Shown piece by piece: positions 25,086 through 33,024 of a stretch of DNA of 64,000 nt. The position numbers were made by a program, and so were the translations under genes. Origin of the DNA: Hymenobacter sp. BT188 (GTDB lineage Bacteria; Bacteroidota; Bacteroidia; Cytophagales; Hymenobacteraceae); assembly GCF_014333585.1 (NCBI RefSeq), contig NZ_JACSCW010000004.1:620001-684000 (forward strand), in the 5' to 3' direction. Under the pieces are notes generated by a model, which worked only from the letters and a program-made list of their open reading frames with translations, ran no database searches and was not told the DNA's origin. Positions within the stretch are counted from its first letter, which is position 1. The number at the start of each line of letters is the position of its first letter.

Positions 25086-26651
25086 TTACCTGCGCAGATA
25101 AGCGCCTAATTCTGATACAGATGCAATTTGCAGCTGCTCAGCCTGCTGCTGGCGCATGAGTAGAGCATAGGTATTGTTGAAACCCAAGGGGCTCAGCCAC
25201 TCCAGCTCATAGCGTTGCCTGAAACGCGTTTGCACGTAGTCGAATACCGCGCGCGGATTGCCCCCCAGCGAGTCAACGGTGGCGGGAGCAGGCTGGAGCA
25301 GCACCAGCAGACCCGTGCCAGTGTACTCCGGATACAGATCGATGTCGCCGGAGCGTAGCGCCTCGAAGCAAATGCTAGTGCCGCCCAAGCCGGTTTTGGT
25401 GACGACATCCAGGTTAGTGTAGCCCCGAATGAGGGCCGCGTACATTTCGGCCAGAATGTATTGCTCGGCAAAGATCTTGGAGCCCAGCGTAATGGTGGCG
25501 CCATTGACAGGCTGCGGTGCCCGCCATAGGCCCTGGCGGCGCAGAAAGTCGTGGGCCACGGCGCGGGGCGTTTCGTGGCGGTAATCTACGCGGTAGTTCA
25601 GCTCCGTCATCACCGAGTCGTTGATGCGGCCGGCAAGCTTTTCCAGTACGGGGCGCAACTCCGGATGAGCCATCAGCACCGCCTGGCGCACTACTGGCGC
25701 GGCAAAGTAGGGCGGAAAAGCCCCCCGGTCATCGCGCAGCACGCGTAGGTTATACGCCTTGATGCGGCCATCGGTGGAGTAGCCGTCGATAACATCGACA
25801 TCGCGGTGGCGGGCAGCTTCATACACGAGCGCCGGCGCCAGAATCACGCTGGGTAAGGGCCTCAACCCATATTTCGTTTGCAGACCCGGCAGCCCATCGG
25901 CCCGCCCCACAAACTCGGGGCTGAAGCCTGCCAGCAGCTTGCCCGTGGCGCGCGGCAGCAGGTACAAGCCCGCCAGCAAGGGCAATAGCACCAACAAAAA
26001 GCCTCCCACGCGGGTGAGACGGCGGGCGCTGAGGCGTTGGAGGCGGGCCAGCGCTGCATCGAAGGCTAAGGCTAATGCGGCGGCCGGGATGGCGCCAGCC
26101 AGAATCATAGCCGGATTATTCAAGGCAATTCCGCCGAAGATAAACTCGCCCAAGCCACCCGCCGCAATGTAAGCAGCCAGGGTGGCCACGCCCACATTGA
26201 TAACGGTTGCCGTCCGAATGCCCGCAAACAGCACCGGCAAAGCCAGCGGCAATTCCACCCGGCGCAGCACCTGCCCATCGGTAAGGCCTAGGCCACGGGC
26301 GGCCTCTACCACGGCCGGACTCACGCCCTGCACGCCCGCCAACGTGTTGCGCACAATGGGCAGCAAGGAATACAGAAACAGCGCAAAAATGGCCGGCTGC
26401 GGACCTATGCCCAGCACCGGAATCAGGAAGCCAAGCAAAGCAATGCTGGGGATAGTTTGGAGTACGCCGGTGAAGCCCAGCACGGCCGGCGCCAGCCGCG
26501 GCCGACGTGTGAGCAGGAGCCCCAGCGGCACGCCCACCAGCACCGCCAGCAGGAGGGAAGCTGCCGTAAGGCCGATGTGTTGCAGGGTTTGATGGCCGAG
26601 CTTACCGGCCTGGTTTTGCCAGAAAGCCAGCAGCTCGTTCAGGACTTCCAT
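25086..26651 (-). CDS. Osmoprotectant-type ABC permease fused to a (permuted) substrate-binding domain
   Basis: 521 residues. The N-terminal part (about 1-220) is an OpuBB/ProW-like permease with about six membrane segments and the EAA-type loop GVSPAVVEAARGLGLTDGQVLRRVELPLALP. An extracytoplasmic binding domain follows (about 235-521). In this domain the block normally at the C-terminus (EFVGRADGLPGLQ...VDVIDGYSTDGRIKAYNL...PPYFAAPVVR) comes first. The block normally at the N-terminus (ITLGSKIFAEQYILAEM...PEYTGTGLLVLL...FNNTYAL) comes last. Residues for a quaternary-amine pocket are present in both blocks. The substrate is probably glycine betaine, choline or carnitine (family knowledge). 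It overlaps the ATPase gene by 13 bases. Confidence 0.87.
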   Translation of the reverse strand: MEVLNELLAFWQNQAGKLGHQTLQHIGLTAASLLLAVLVGVPLGLLLTRRPRLAPAVLGFTGVLQTIPSIALLGFLIPVLGIGPQPAIFALFLYSLLPIVRNTLAGVQGVSPAVVEAARGLGLTDGQVLRRVELPLALPVLFAGIRTATVINVGVATLAAYIAAGGLGEFIFGGIALNNPAMILAGAIPAAALALAFDAALARLQRLSARRLTRVGGFLLVLLPLLAGLYLLPRATGKLLAGFSPEFVGRADGLPGLQTKYGLRPLPSVILAPALVYEAARHRDVDVIDGYSTDGRIKAYNLRVLRDDRGAFPPYFAAPVVRQAVLMAHPELRPVLEKLAGRINDSVMTELNYRVDYRHETPRAVAHDFLRRQGLWRAPQPVNGATITLGSKIFAEQYILAEMYAALIRGYTNLDVVTKTGLGGTSICFEALRSGDIDLYPEYTGTGLLVLLQPAPATVDSLGGNPRAVFDYVQTRFRQRYELEWLSPLGFNNTYALLMRQQQAEQLQIASVSELGAYLRR

Positions 26652-27730
26652 GCGGTTTCGGCTTGGTGAATGGCTTGGGCAAAAGCGGCCATCAGCTCCG
26701 GTAAAGTGACCTGGCGCTGGGGGGCTTTTTTATCTGATTCGGCGATGAGCACGTGGTGTACAGAGTCGTTAGCTTGCTGTTGATCGGTAGGTGCAGCAGC
26801 TGCTCGCGGCTCCGTCAGTATCTCAAATGCTTCTTGAACTGTGTGATTAGGTGATAATAATCTAATAGCTGGAAATGAATTGGTTATTACTGCGTATTCT
26901 GTTGTGCTGGATGAAGATTTTTGCGTCGTGGGGGGCAAAAATGGGAGTAGCTCATGGAGGCGCAATGTGCGCAGTTGTAGAGCCAGCCGCTCCGCAGCGA
27001 AGAAGTCACGGACGAAGTCATTAGCCGGACGAAACAGCAGTTCGTGCGGCGTACCCAATTGCTGAATTTGCCCCCCATTTAGCAGCGCAATACGGTCGGC
27101 CAACTCGAAGGCTTCGGTCACGTCGTGGGTTACCAGCACCATCGTTTTCGTGCGCAACTCTTCCAGCTCCCGAAACTCGCGCCGGATACCGGCCCGCGTT
27201 ACCGGATCGAGAGCACCGAAGGGTTCGTCGAGGAGCATAATGGGCGGATCGGCGGCCAGAGCGCGGGCTATTCCCACACGCTGCTGCTGCCCGCCGCTGA
27301 GCTGGTGCGGATACTGATGAGCGAAGCGCTTGGGGGGCAAATGTAGGCGCGTGAGCAACGCGTTAGTACGCTCCGCAATTGCCGCGGGCGCATGGCCCAG
27401 CAAGCGCGGCACCACCCCCACATTTTCGGCCACGGTGTAGTGCGGCAGCAGGCCCACTTGCTGAATTACGTAGCCAATGCCGCGGCGCAATACTTCCGGC
27501 TGCTGCCGACCCACTGCCACGCCATTAATTTCCACCGTGCCGGAGGTTGGCTCGATGAGGCGATTCAGCATTTTGAGCAACGTGGTTTTGCCGCAGCCGC
27601 TAGGGCCCAGCAGCACCAGGGTTTCACCCGCTGCCAGCTCAAACGACACGTCTTGCACAGCCACATGGCCGGGGTAGTACTTACACAGGTCGCGGACGCG
27701 GATAACGGGCGGGGCAGGGGCGATGCTCAA
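26639..27730 (-). CDS. Osmoprotectant-type ABC transporter ATP-binding protein
   Basis: 363 residues, OpuCA/ProV-like. Walker [17 protein letters not shown]-loop [15 protein letters not shown], signature [15 protein letters not shown], Walker [14 protein letters not shown] and the switch His in [12 protein letters not shown] are intact. The last 110 residues replace the usual tandem CBS domains with a shorter, poorly conserved tail, so ionic-strength sensing by CBS may be missing. The TTG at 27730 ([15 protein letters not shown]) is chosen: the long frame upstream has no coding character and runs under the divergent gene. It overlaps the permease gene start, implying translational coupling. 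Confidence 0.88.
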   Translation of the reverse strand: MSIAPAPPVIRVRDLCKYYPGHVAVQDVSFELAAGETLVLLGPSGCGKTTLLKMLNRLIEPTSGTVEINGVAVGRQQPEVLRRGIGYVIQQVGLLPHYTVAENVGVVPRLLGHAPAAIAERTNALLTRLHLPPKRFAHQYPHQLSGGQQQRVGIARALAADPPIMLLDEPFGALDPVTRAGIRREFRELEELRTKTMVLVTHDVTEAFELADRIALLNGGQIQQLGTPHELLFRPANDFVRDFFAAERLALQLRTLRLHELLPFLPPTTQKSSSSTTEYAVITNSFPAIRLLSPNHTVQEAFEILTEPRAAAAPTDQQQANDSVHHVLIAESDKKAPQRQVTLPELMAAFAQAIHQAETAWKS

Positions 27731-27848
27731 AGGGAAGAGAGTAGGGCAGTTATTGGGAAGGGTAGCTAACAACAAAGTGCCCGTGAAAACACCCTGAGTC
27801 GGAAACGGCTGTATCTTGAACCGCGAACCATCCAAAACTACTTTTTTT

Positions 27849-28850
27849 ATGCTCCTTAGACACACTATTTTACTAGTACTGCCTATGCTGCTCAGTCTGT
27901 TGCCCAACGCTTCGGCGCAGGTATATTCGGCCACCGAGCCGTTAGCGCATACCTTTTCCATTGTGGCTCGCGACCCCAAAACGGGCGAGATGGCCGTGGC
28001 TGTGCAAAGCCACTGGTTTTCGGTTGGCACGTCGGTAAGCTGGGGCGAGGCCGGCGTAGGCGTGGTTGCTACCCAGTCGTTTACCAATAAGTCCTTCGGA
28101 ATGCGCGGCTTGGCTTTGATGAAAAGCGGCAAAACAGCCCAGCAAGCCCTCGACGAGCTGCTCAGCACCGATGAAGGCAAGGCCGTGCGCCAGGTAGCCA
28201 TTCTGGATGCGAAAGGCAACGTGGCCGCCCACACCGGCGAAAAATGCGTGGATTACGCGGGTCATATTACGGGCAAGGAGTTTTCAGTGCAAGCCAATAT
28301 GATGCTTAGCGAGAAGGTATGGCCAGCCATGGCCAAAGCGTTCGAGCAAAGCGCCAATCTGCCTCTGGCCGAGCGGGTGATGGCGGCGTTGAATGCTGCC
28401 CAAGCTGTAGGCGGTGACATTAGGGGCAAGCAGTCGGCGGCCCTGCTGGTGGTGCGCGGCCAAGCCACCAATGCGCCCTGGGAGGATCGGCTGATTGACT
28501 TGCGAGTGGATGACAACCCGGCCCCGCTGAAAGAGCTGGACCGCCTGCTGCGCCTGCACCGTGCCTATAACCACATGAACGCCGGCGACTTAGCCGTAGA
28601 GAAAAACGACATGCCCGGCGCCATGCGCGAGTACCAGACTGCTGAGAAGATGTTTCCGGAAAACCTGGAGATGCGCTACTGGCATGCCATTACGCTCGCC
28701 AATAATAAGCAAGTACCCGCCGCTCTGAAGCTCCTCCAGCCTATTTTCAAGCAGGAGCCCGACTGGCGTACGCTTACGGCTCGTTTGCCCAAAGTGGGAC
28801 TACTCACCGTGACCGAGGCTGAGCTGAAGCAGATTATGGCGCTCAAATAA
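27849..28850 (+). CDS. Secreted DUF1028 protein with C-terminal helical repeat domain
   Basis: 333 residues. The signal peptide (MLLRHTILLVLPMLLSLLPNASA) is followed by a DUF1028 domain (about 28-225: HTFSIVARDPKTGEMAVAVQS, SFTNKSFGMRGLALMKSG). DUF1028 belongs to the Ntn-hydrolase-like fold and is of unknown activity. The last 100 residues (AGDLAVEKNDMPGAMREYQTAEKMFPEN) look TPR-like. The ATG at 27849 starts the signal peptide; the TTG at 27816 would add a charged stretch. It is divergent from the ABC operon. Confidence 0.88.
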   Translation: MLLRHTILLVLPMLLSLLPNASAQVYSATEPLAHTFSIVARDPKTGEMAVAVQSHWFSVGTSVSWGEAGVGVVATQSFTNKSFGMRGLALMKSGKTAQQALDELLSTDEGKAVRQVAILDAKGNVAAHTGEKCVDYAGHITGKEFSVQANMMLSEKVWPAMAKAFEQSANLPLAERVMAALNAAQAVGGDIRGKQSAALLVVRGQATNAPWEDRLIDLRVDDNPAPLKELDRLLRLHRAYNHMNAGDLAVEKNDMPGAMREYQTAEKMFPENLEMRYWHAITLANNKQVPAALKLLQPIFKQEPDWRTLTARLPKVGLLTVTEAELKQIMALK

Positions 28851-28903
28851 TGCAACCTGGCGCTTAGCCCGGCGTTATTGCTTCACACTTTCCTTCATTC
28901 TCT

Positions 28904-29461
28904 ATGCGCTTTCTACACCTAATTCCCTCCCTGGTTTTGCTCGTGAGTGCGGTCGTCGGCTGTTCATCGGAGCGGCCAACTGCGTCTGGATCCACTGCTG
29001 AAAAGATTCCCAGCGCGGCTGTAACTACTATTTATGTGGTGCGCCATGCCGAAAAAGAAGCTGATCCGGCGCTGAAAGATCCGCCTCTGACGCCTACCGG
29101 TGAGCAGCGGGCACTCACGCTGCGCGACACCCTGGGCAGCCGCAATATCGAGTCGCTTTATGTCACGAACACCGTGCGCAGCCGTGCTACGGCCGCTCCT
29201 CTGGCTACTGCTCTGCAACGCACGCCCCAAGTCTATGATAAGCCCGCCGACCTGGCCGCGCGCATCCTGCAGGAGCAGAAGGGCAAAACGGTACTGGTTG
29301 TGGGCCACTCGAATACGCTGCTGCCTTTAGTGACGGCGCTGGGGGCCAAATCGGAGATTACCACGGTTGAGGATGGTGAGTATGATTATCTATTCGAAGT
29401 AAAAGTGCCCCCCACAGGCGAAGCAACGGTGGTTACGCATCGATTCGGGGCAGAGCATTAG
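28904..29461 (+). CDS. Histidine phosphatase (phosphoglycerate mutase-like) lipoprotein
   Basis: 185 residues. A lipoprotein signal ends in VVGCSS. The catalytic motif VVRHAEK (His about residue 49) and the second His in VVGHSNT are present, as are the Arg in NTVRSRATA and the acid region near PLTPTGEQRA. The protein is probably a periplasmic phosphatase; substrate unknown. The stop codon TAG lies inside a 22-base palindrome. A diverged copy of its last 28 codons occurs about 200 bases downstream, beyond an inverted repeat. Confidence 0.86.
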   Translation: MRFLHLIPSLVLLVSAVVGCSSERPTASGSTAEKIPSAAVTTIYVVRHAEKEADPALKDPPLTPTGEQRALTLRDTLGSRNIESLYVTNTVRSRATAAPLATALQRTPQVYDKPADLAARILQEQKGKTVLVVGHSNTLLPLVTALGAKSEITTVEDGEYDYLFEVKVPPTGEATVVTHRFGAEH

Positions 29462-29479
29462 ATGTAAGCTTACATCTAA
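29458..29479. repeat. 22-base perfect palindrome over a stop codon
   Basis: Each half is TTAGATGTAAG, joined head to head. The TAG stop of the histidine phosphatase is part of it. No T-run follows, so it is not an obvious terminator. Confidence 0.7.
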
Positions 29480-29489
29480 GTACAATCTT

Positions 29490-29587
29490 CACAACTGGCG
29501 CGAGCTTGCAGCTCGTGTCTAGCGTGCCGGGAGGCTACGCTTCCCCCGCCAGAACAAAATCACTTTACTAAACTCGCGCCAGTTGTG
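29490..29587. repeat. Palindromic repeat element between gene end and its duplicate tail
   Basis: Terminal arms CACAACTGGCGCGAG (29490-29504) and CTCGCGCCAGTTGTG (29573-29587) are perfect inverted copies. Inside, CGAGCTTGCAGCTCG is another small palindrome. This looks like a REP/MITE-type element. It separates the intact 3' end of the histidine phosphatase gene from its diverged second copy. Confidence 0.7.
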
Positions 29588-29672
29588 GTGAGTACGATTA
29601 TCTGTTCGAGGTGAAGATGCCCCCACGGGCTCTGCTACGGTTACTACGCATCAGTTTGGAGTAGGGCATTAA
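29587..29672 (+). pseudogene. Duplicated, frameshifted 3' tail of the histidine phosphatase gene
   Basis: The stretch repeats the last part of the 28904-29461 gene (GEYDYLFEVK...) with substitutions. It would continue M-PPTGSATVTTHQFGVGH and stop at TAA (29670-29672) if one C were added. The present C5 tract, against C6 in the intact gene, shifts the frame. The copy has no start of its own, so it is a remnant of an older or exchanged 3' end. Confidence 0.75.
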
Positions 29673-29688
29673 ACTTGAACTCCCCAGT

Positions 29689-29727
29689 AAAAAGGGACCG
29701 TTGCTATAGAAGCAACGGTCCCTTTTT
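29689..29727. terminator. Perfect hairpin terminator
   Basis: AAAAAGGGACCGTTGCT and its exact reverse complement enclose ATAGA. It can end the histidine phosphatase transcript (+) and the frameshifted lipoprotein gene (-). Confidence 0.85.
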
Positions 29728-29769
29728 GTGTTAAATAAAATCTTCTGTCTGGCCTTCGACTCAATTTCC

Positions 29770-30407
29770 TTAGAAAGGAATGCGTATCGTAACTGTATCC
29801 AAGGAAGCTACTTGGAAAGGGTATGTTACTTTTCTATCCTGCCCAGGCTCGTAAATCAACCAAGTAACAGAATTCGTTAGGTCCGCTAAAATAGGCCGAA
29901 TCAAGACCGTATCTCTGGCTGGATAAGGCCATTTATCCTGTCCGTTATAGCCCTGTACATTTAGTGTTACCCGACTTTTCGGCGGCTCATCGACCAGCAC
30001 GAGACGCACCCAGGCCGGAGCATACATGGGGATAACCAGATCTTCGTTCTTGCGCCCGGCCGTCAGGCTGGGAGCCAGACCCCAGTCTGTCACGTAGCCG
30101 AGTGGGGCTGTGGCCATAACGATGTAGCCACTCTTGCTGTCAGCCTCGAAGCGGAAACGAAAACGCCCCTGCGCATCAGTAGGCTGGCCTTGGCCCACGG
30201 GGGCGTAACCTCCACCATTACCCGCCTCCAGACCTGCACGGTGGCCCCGCCCACGGGCTGGCGGCCCATGTGTTCCACTACTTGGCCCTCAACTAGGGTC
30301 GGGCCGTCCGTTGGCTTCTGGCAGCTAACCAGCATCCCCAAGCACAGAATGACAAGTAAGGCTCGCCAAGGGCCGATAGAGTATATATTAAGCATAAGCA
30401 TATACAT
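29770..30407 (-). pseudogene. Frameshifted lipoprotein with carboxypeptidase-regulatory-like domain
   Basis: Reading from 30407, the product begins MYMLMLNIYSIGPWRALLV and reaches a lipobox (GMLVSC), then VEGQVVEHMGRQPVGGATVQVW. Near 30225 the sensible reading continues only in another frame as AGNGGGYAPVG...TDAQGRFRFRFEAD, to the stop at 29770. Together these give a lipoprotein of about 210 residues whose start looks like a CarboxypepD_reg (transthyretin-like) domain. One added base near TGGAGGCGGG would join them. It is either a true mutation or a sequencing error. Confidence 0.7.
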
Positions 30408-30608
30408 AGGATGTGAAAACGAATGATATAGCGTCTCAGCAATTGAAGGACCAGAGGGTAATCCTCCTCGTTTTTGCAGACCAAACTCCCGAATCAGACT
30501 CATTAATTGGAAAAAATACAGTACATCGGGGCCAAGTCCTAACCTGGTGGTTTTAGTGCATGCGGGCGCGTAGCCGTGCAACCCCTTTCTGGTTTCCTTG
30601 TACATTAG

Positions 30609-30647
30609 CCACTTCAGCCGCTCTCGTAGCGACTGAAGTGGTTTTTT
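30609..30647 (+). terminator. Hairpin with T-run just before the M28 peptidase start
   Basis: CCACTTCAG (30609-30617) and CTGAAGTGG (30633-30641) pair, and a T6 run follows on the plus strand. No plus-strand gene precedes it within 1 kb. It may end an unannotated leader or small RNA, or act as an attenuator 22 bases before the ATG at 30670. Confidence 0.6.
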
Positions 30648-30669
30648 CATTTGCTGATCCTCATTTCCT

Positions 30670-32067
30670 ATGCCCTCTTTCGTTTCCCGCTACCCGCTGC
30701 TGGCGGGCGTTGCTTATCTTCTTTTATCAACGCCCACACTGGCCCAAAAAGCCCCCCAGTCCGATTCGTTGGCTATTCGCCGCATTTATGATGAAGCCCT
30801 GCTGCGGGGGCAGAGCCACGAAAACCTGCGCTACCTCACCGGCCAGATTGGTGGGCGCTTAGCCGGCTCCCCCCAGGCCCAGCAAGCAGTAGACTGGAGC
30901 AAAGTGACGATGGAAAAGCTAGGCCTCGACCGCGTATACTTGCAGGAAGTGATGGTGCCGCACTGGGTGCGTGGGGCGAAGGAAAAAGGCCAGATCAAAG
31001 TCGCGAAAGGCAAAGGAGTAGATGTGCCGGTTTGTGCGCTGGGTGGCTCGGTGGGCACCAATGGCAAGCTGCGCGCCCAAGTAGTGGAGGTGCAGAGTCT
31101 GGATGAATTGGCGGGGCTGCCGGAGGAGAAAGTGAAGGGCAAGTTTGTGTTCTTCAACCGCCCCATGAACCCGACGTACATTGAAACCGGCAAGGCCTAC
31201 GGCGAAGCCGGCGACCAGCGCCGCGCCGGAGCCTCAGCTGCCGCCAAGCGCGGCGCGGTGGGCGCCTTGGTCCGTTCGCTCAGCTTGGCGCACGACGACT
31301 TCCCCCACACGGGCACGATGCGCTACGAAGACAATGTGGCCAAAGTACCTGCCGCTGCTCTCAGCACCAACGGCGCCGACCGCCTCAGCCAACTACTCAA
31401 GGCCGATAAAAACCTGACCTTTGAGCTGGAAATGGCCTGCCAGACGTTGCCCGACGTGAAATCATACAACGTGATTGGCGAAATCAAAGGCTCTAAATAC
31501 CCCGACGAGATTATCACCGTTGGCGGCCACCTCGACTCCTGGGACCTGGGCCAAGGCGCCCACGACGACGGCACGGGCTGCGTGCAAAGCATGGAAGTGC
31601 TGCGCCTGCTGAAAGCCACTGGTCTGAAGCCGGAGCGCACCGTGCGTGCCGTCATGTTTATGAATGAAGAGAACGGCAACCGGGGCGGTATAAAGTACGC
31701 TGAGTTGGCTAAAGCGGCTAACGAGAAGCACTTAGCGGCCATGGAATCGGATGGCGGCGGCTTCACGCCCCGTGGCTTTGCCCTGGAAACGACAAACCCG
31801 GAGACCGTGACCCGGATGCAGCAGTGGCGCTCGTTATTTGCCCCCTACGGCAGCGGCGAGTTCGTGGTTGGTCATGGCGGTACCGATATTGGCCCCCTGA
31901 AAGACCAGGCAAAAGTGCTCATCGGCTACGACTGCGACTCCCAGCGCTACTTCGATATTCACCACACCGCCGCCGACACTTTCGACAAAGTGAACCGCCG
32001 CGAGCTGGAACTTGGCGGTGCTAGTATGGCCGCGCTGGTGTATTTGCTCAGCAAATACGGTTTGTAG
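30670..32067 (+). CDS. Secreted M28 family peptidase (carboxypeptidase Q-like)
   Basis: 465 residues. The N-terminal signal peptide ends at LAQ. A PA-type insert (about 130-270) precedes the M28 catalytic core. Zinc ligands are visible in VGGHLDSWD (His, Asp), GAHDDGTG (Asp), MNEENGNRG (Glu pair) and near the C-terminus in FDIHHTAADT (His). It releases amino acids from peptides outside the cytoplasm. A G-C6 motif encodes KAPQ just after the signal peptide. It is a single gene bounded by a hairpin upstream and a dispersed inverted repeat downstream. Confidence 0.92.
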   Translation: MPSFVSRYPLLAGVAYLLLSTPTLAQKAPQSDSLAIRRIYDEALLRGQSHENLRYLTGQIGGRLAGSPQAQQAVDWSKVTMEKLGLDRVYLQEVMVPHWVRGAKEKGQIKVAKGKGVDVPVCALGGSVGTNGKLRAQVVEVQSLDELAGLPEEKVKGKFVFFNRPMNPTYIETGKAYGEAGDQRRAGASAAAKRGAVGALVRSLSLAHDDFPHTGTMRYEDNVAKVPAAALSTNGADRLSQLLKADKNLTFELEMACQTLPDVKSYNVIGEIKGSKYPDEIITVGGHLDSWDLGQGAHDDGTGCVQSMEVLRLLKATGLKPERTVRAVMFMNEENGNRGGIKYAELAKAANEKHLAAMESDGGGFTPRGFALETTNPETVTRMQQWRSLFAPYGSGEFVVGHGGTDIGPLKDQAKVLIGYDCDSQRYFDIHHTAADTFDKVNRRELELGGASMAALVYLLSKYGL

Positions 32068-32078
32068 AGTAATAGCTG

Positions 32079-32184
32079 AACAATTGTAGAGACGCGTATT
32101 CGCGTCTAATTGTTGAACTCGGTACTACGCTACCTAAACAATATTCGCAACGATTAGACGCGAATACGCGTCTCTACAATTGTT
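32079..32184. repeat. Perfect 32-bp inverted repeat
   Basis: Arms 32079-32110 and 32153-32184 are exact inverted copies. Each contains GTAGAGACGCG and its own inner hairpin GACGCG-TATT-CGCGTC. The 42-base loop has no ORF. It is typical of a dispersed palindromic element in Bacteroidota genomes; a decayed half copy sits at 10935-10956. Confidence 0.8.
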
Positions 32185-32219
32185 TAGACAGGGTGCCGAA
32201 CCTGATAGATTAGCAAGCA

Positions 32220-32765
32220 ATGGATCCGCTATACCTTGTCGCCATTTTGCCCCCCGAGCCGATTTTTTCCGAGGTCTGGGCGATGAAGCAGGAGGTGCAC
32301 ACGCTGACGGGCAGCCGCAATGCGGTGCGTTTGCCGGCACACATCACACTCATTCCGCCGTGGCGGCAAGCGGCGGAAGCGGAGGCGACGTTGCGCGCGG
32401 AGCTACGTGATTTTGCTGCACTGGAGGAGGCGTTTAGCGTAGGCTTACAGGGTTTCGATTGGTTTGGTAACCGCACCTTATTTGTGCGCGTGACGGAGGC
32501 TGCGGCCTTACAGGCTTTCCACGCAGACCTCGCTGGGTGGTGTGCAGCGCGACTGGCGGATATCCCGCGCGAAACGCGTCCTTTTACTCCGCATATGACC
32601 CTAGCCACCCGCGATTTGCCTCCCAGCCACGTGTCGGCGTTGCGCCAGCTTTTTCAGGCCCGTTCCTATACTGCATCCTTCCTCGTGAGCAGCCTTCAAC
32701 TCTTCCGCCACGACGGCCAGCACTGGTTGCCCATTGAAGAATTCGATTTGAAAGCGCAGGTTTAA
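32220..32765 (+). CDS. 2'-5' RNA ligase / phosphodiesterase superfamily protein
   Basis: 181 residues. The two HxT/S motifs of the 2H superfamily are PAHITLIPPW (about residues 39-48) and TPHMTLATRD (about 122-131). This fold includes tRNA-type 2'-5' ligases and cyclic phosphodiesterases; the substrate here is unknown. The ATG at 32220 follows the inverted repeat by 35 bases. An early G-C6 motif encodes the LPPEPIF stretch. Confidence 0.88.
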   Translation: MDPLYLVAILPPEPIFSEVWAMKQEVHTLTGSRNAVRLPAHITLIPPWRQAAEAEATLRAELRDFAALEEAFSVGLQGFDWFGNRTLFVRVTEAAALQAFHADLAGWCAARLADIPRETRPFTPHMTLATRDLPPSHVSALRQLFQARSYTASFLVSSLQLFRHDGQHWLPIEEFDLKAQV

Positions 32766-32861
32766 ATTTTATGATTTAATTATTTTATAATGAGTAATTT
32801 ATAATTAAGATTTAACTGTGTGAAAACGAGCATCAAACGGAAATCACTCCTCTGAATAAAT

Positions 32862-32929
32862 ACACAAAGGGTTCAAAAAGAAACGGCTGCCCCAAGCGAG
32901 GCAGCCGTTTTTTTTTGAACCCTTTGTGT
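32862..32929. terminator. 68-base composite hairpin terminator
   Basis: Outer arms ACACAAAGGGTTCAAAAA and their complement enclose an inner GC stem AAACGGCTGCC/GGCAGCCGTTT followed by a run of T. It lies between the RNA-ligase-like gene (+) and the OmpA gene (-) and can serve both. The rest of the 32766-33024 gap is AT-rich and shows no gene. Confidence 0.8.
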
Positions 32930-33024
32930 TGTTAACCTTTTATAAAAAATGACCGATAAAACCAGCTTCAGTCATCCTAATATTCCATGCAGCAAGCAGG
33001 CTGAATGATAAGAAAACAGGCGAC

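Noticed and set aside
26887..28234. Extension of the ABC ATPase to 28234
   Set aside because: The upstream part runs under the divergent DUF1028 gene and its promoter and lacks any domain.
30560..30862. Plus-strand frame before the M28 peptidase
   Set aside because: It is a shifted reading of the leader and of the signal peptide of the real gene at 30670.
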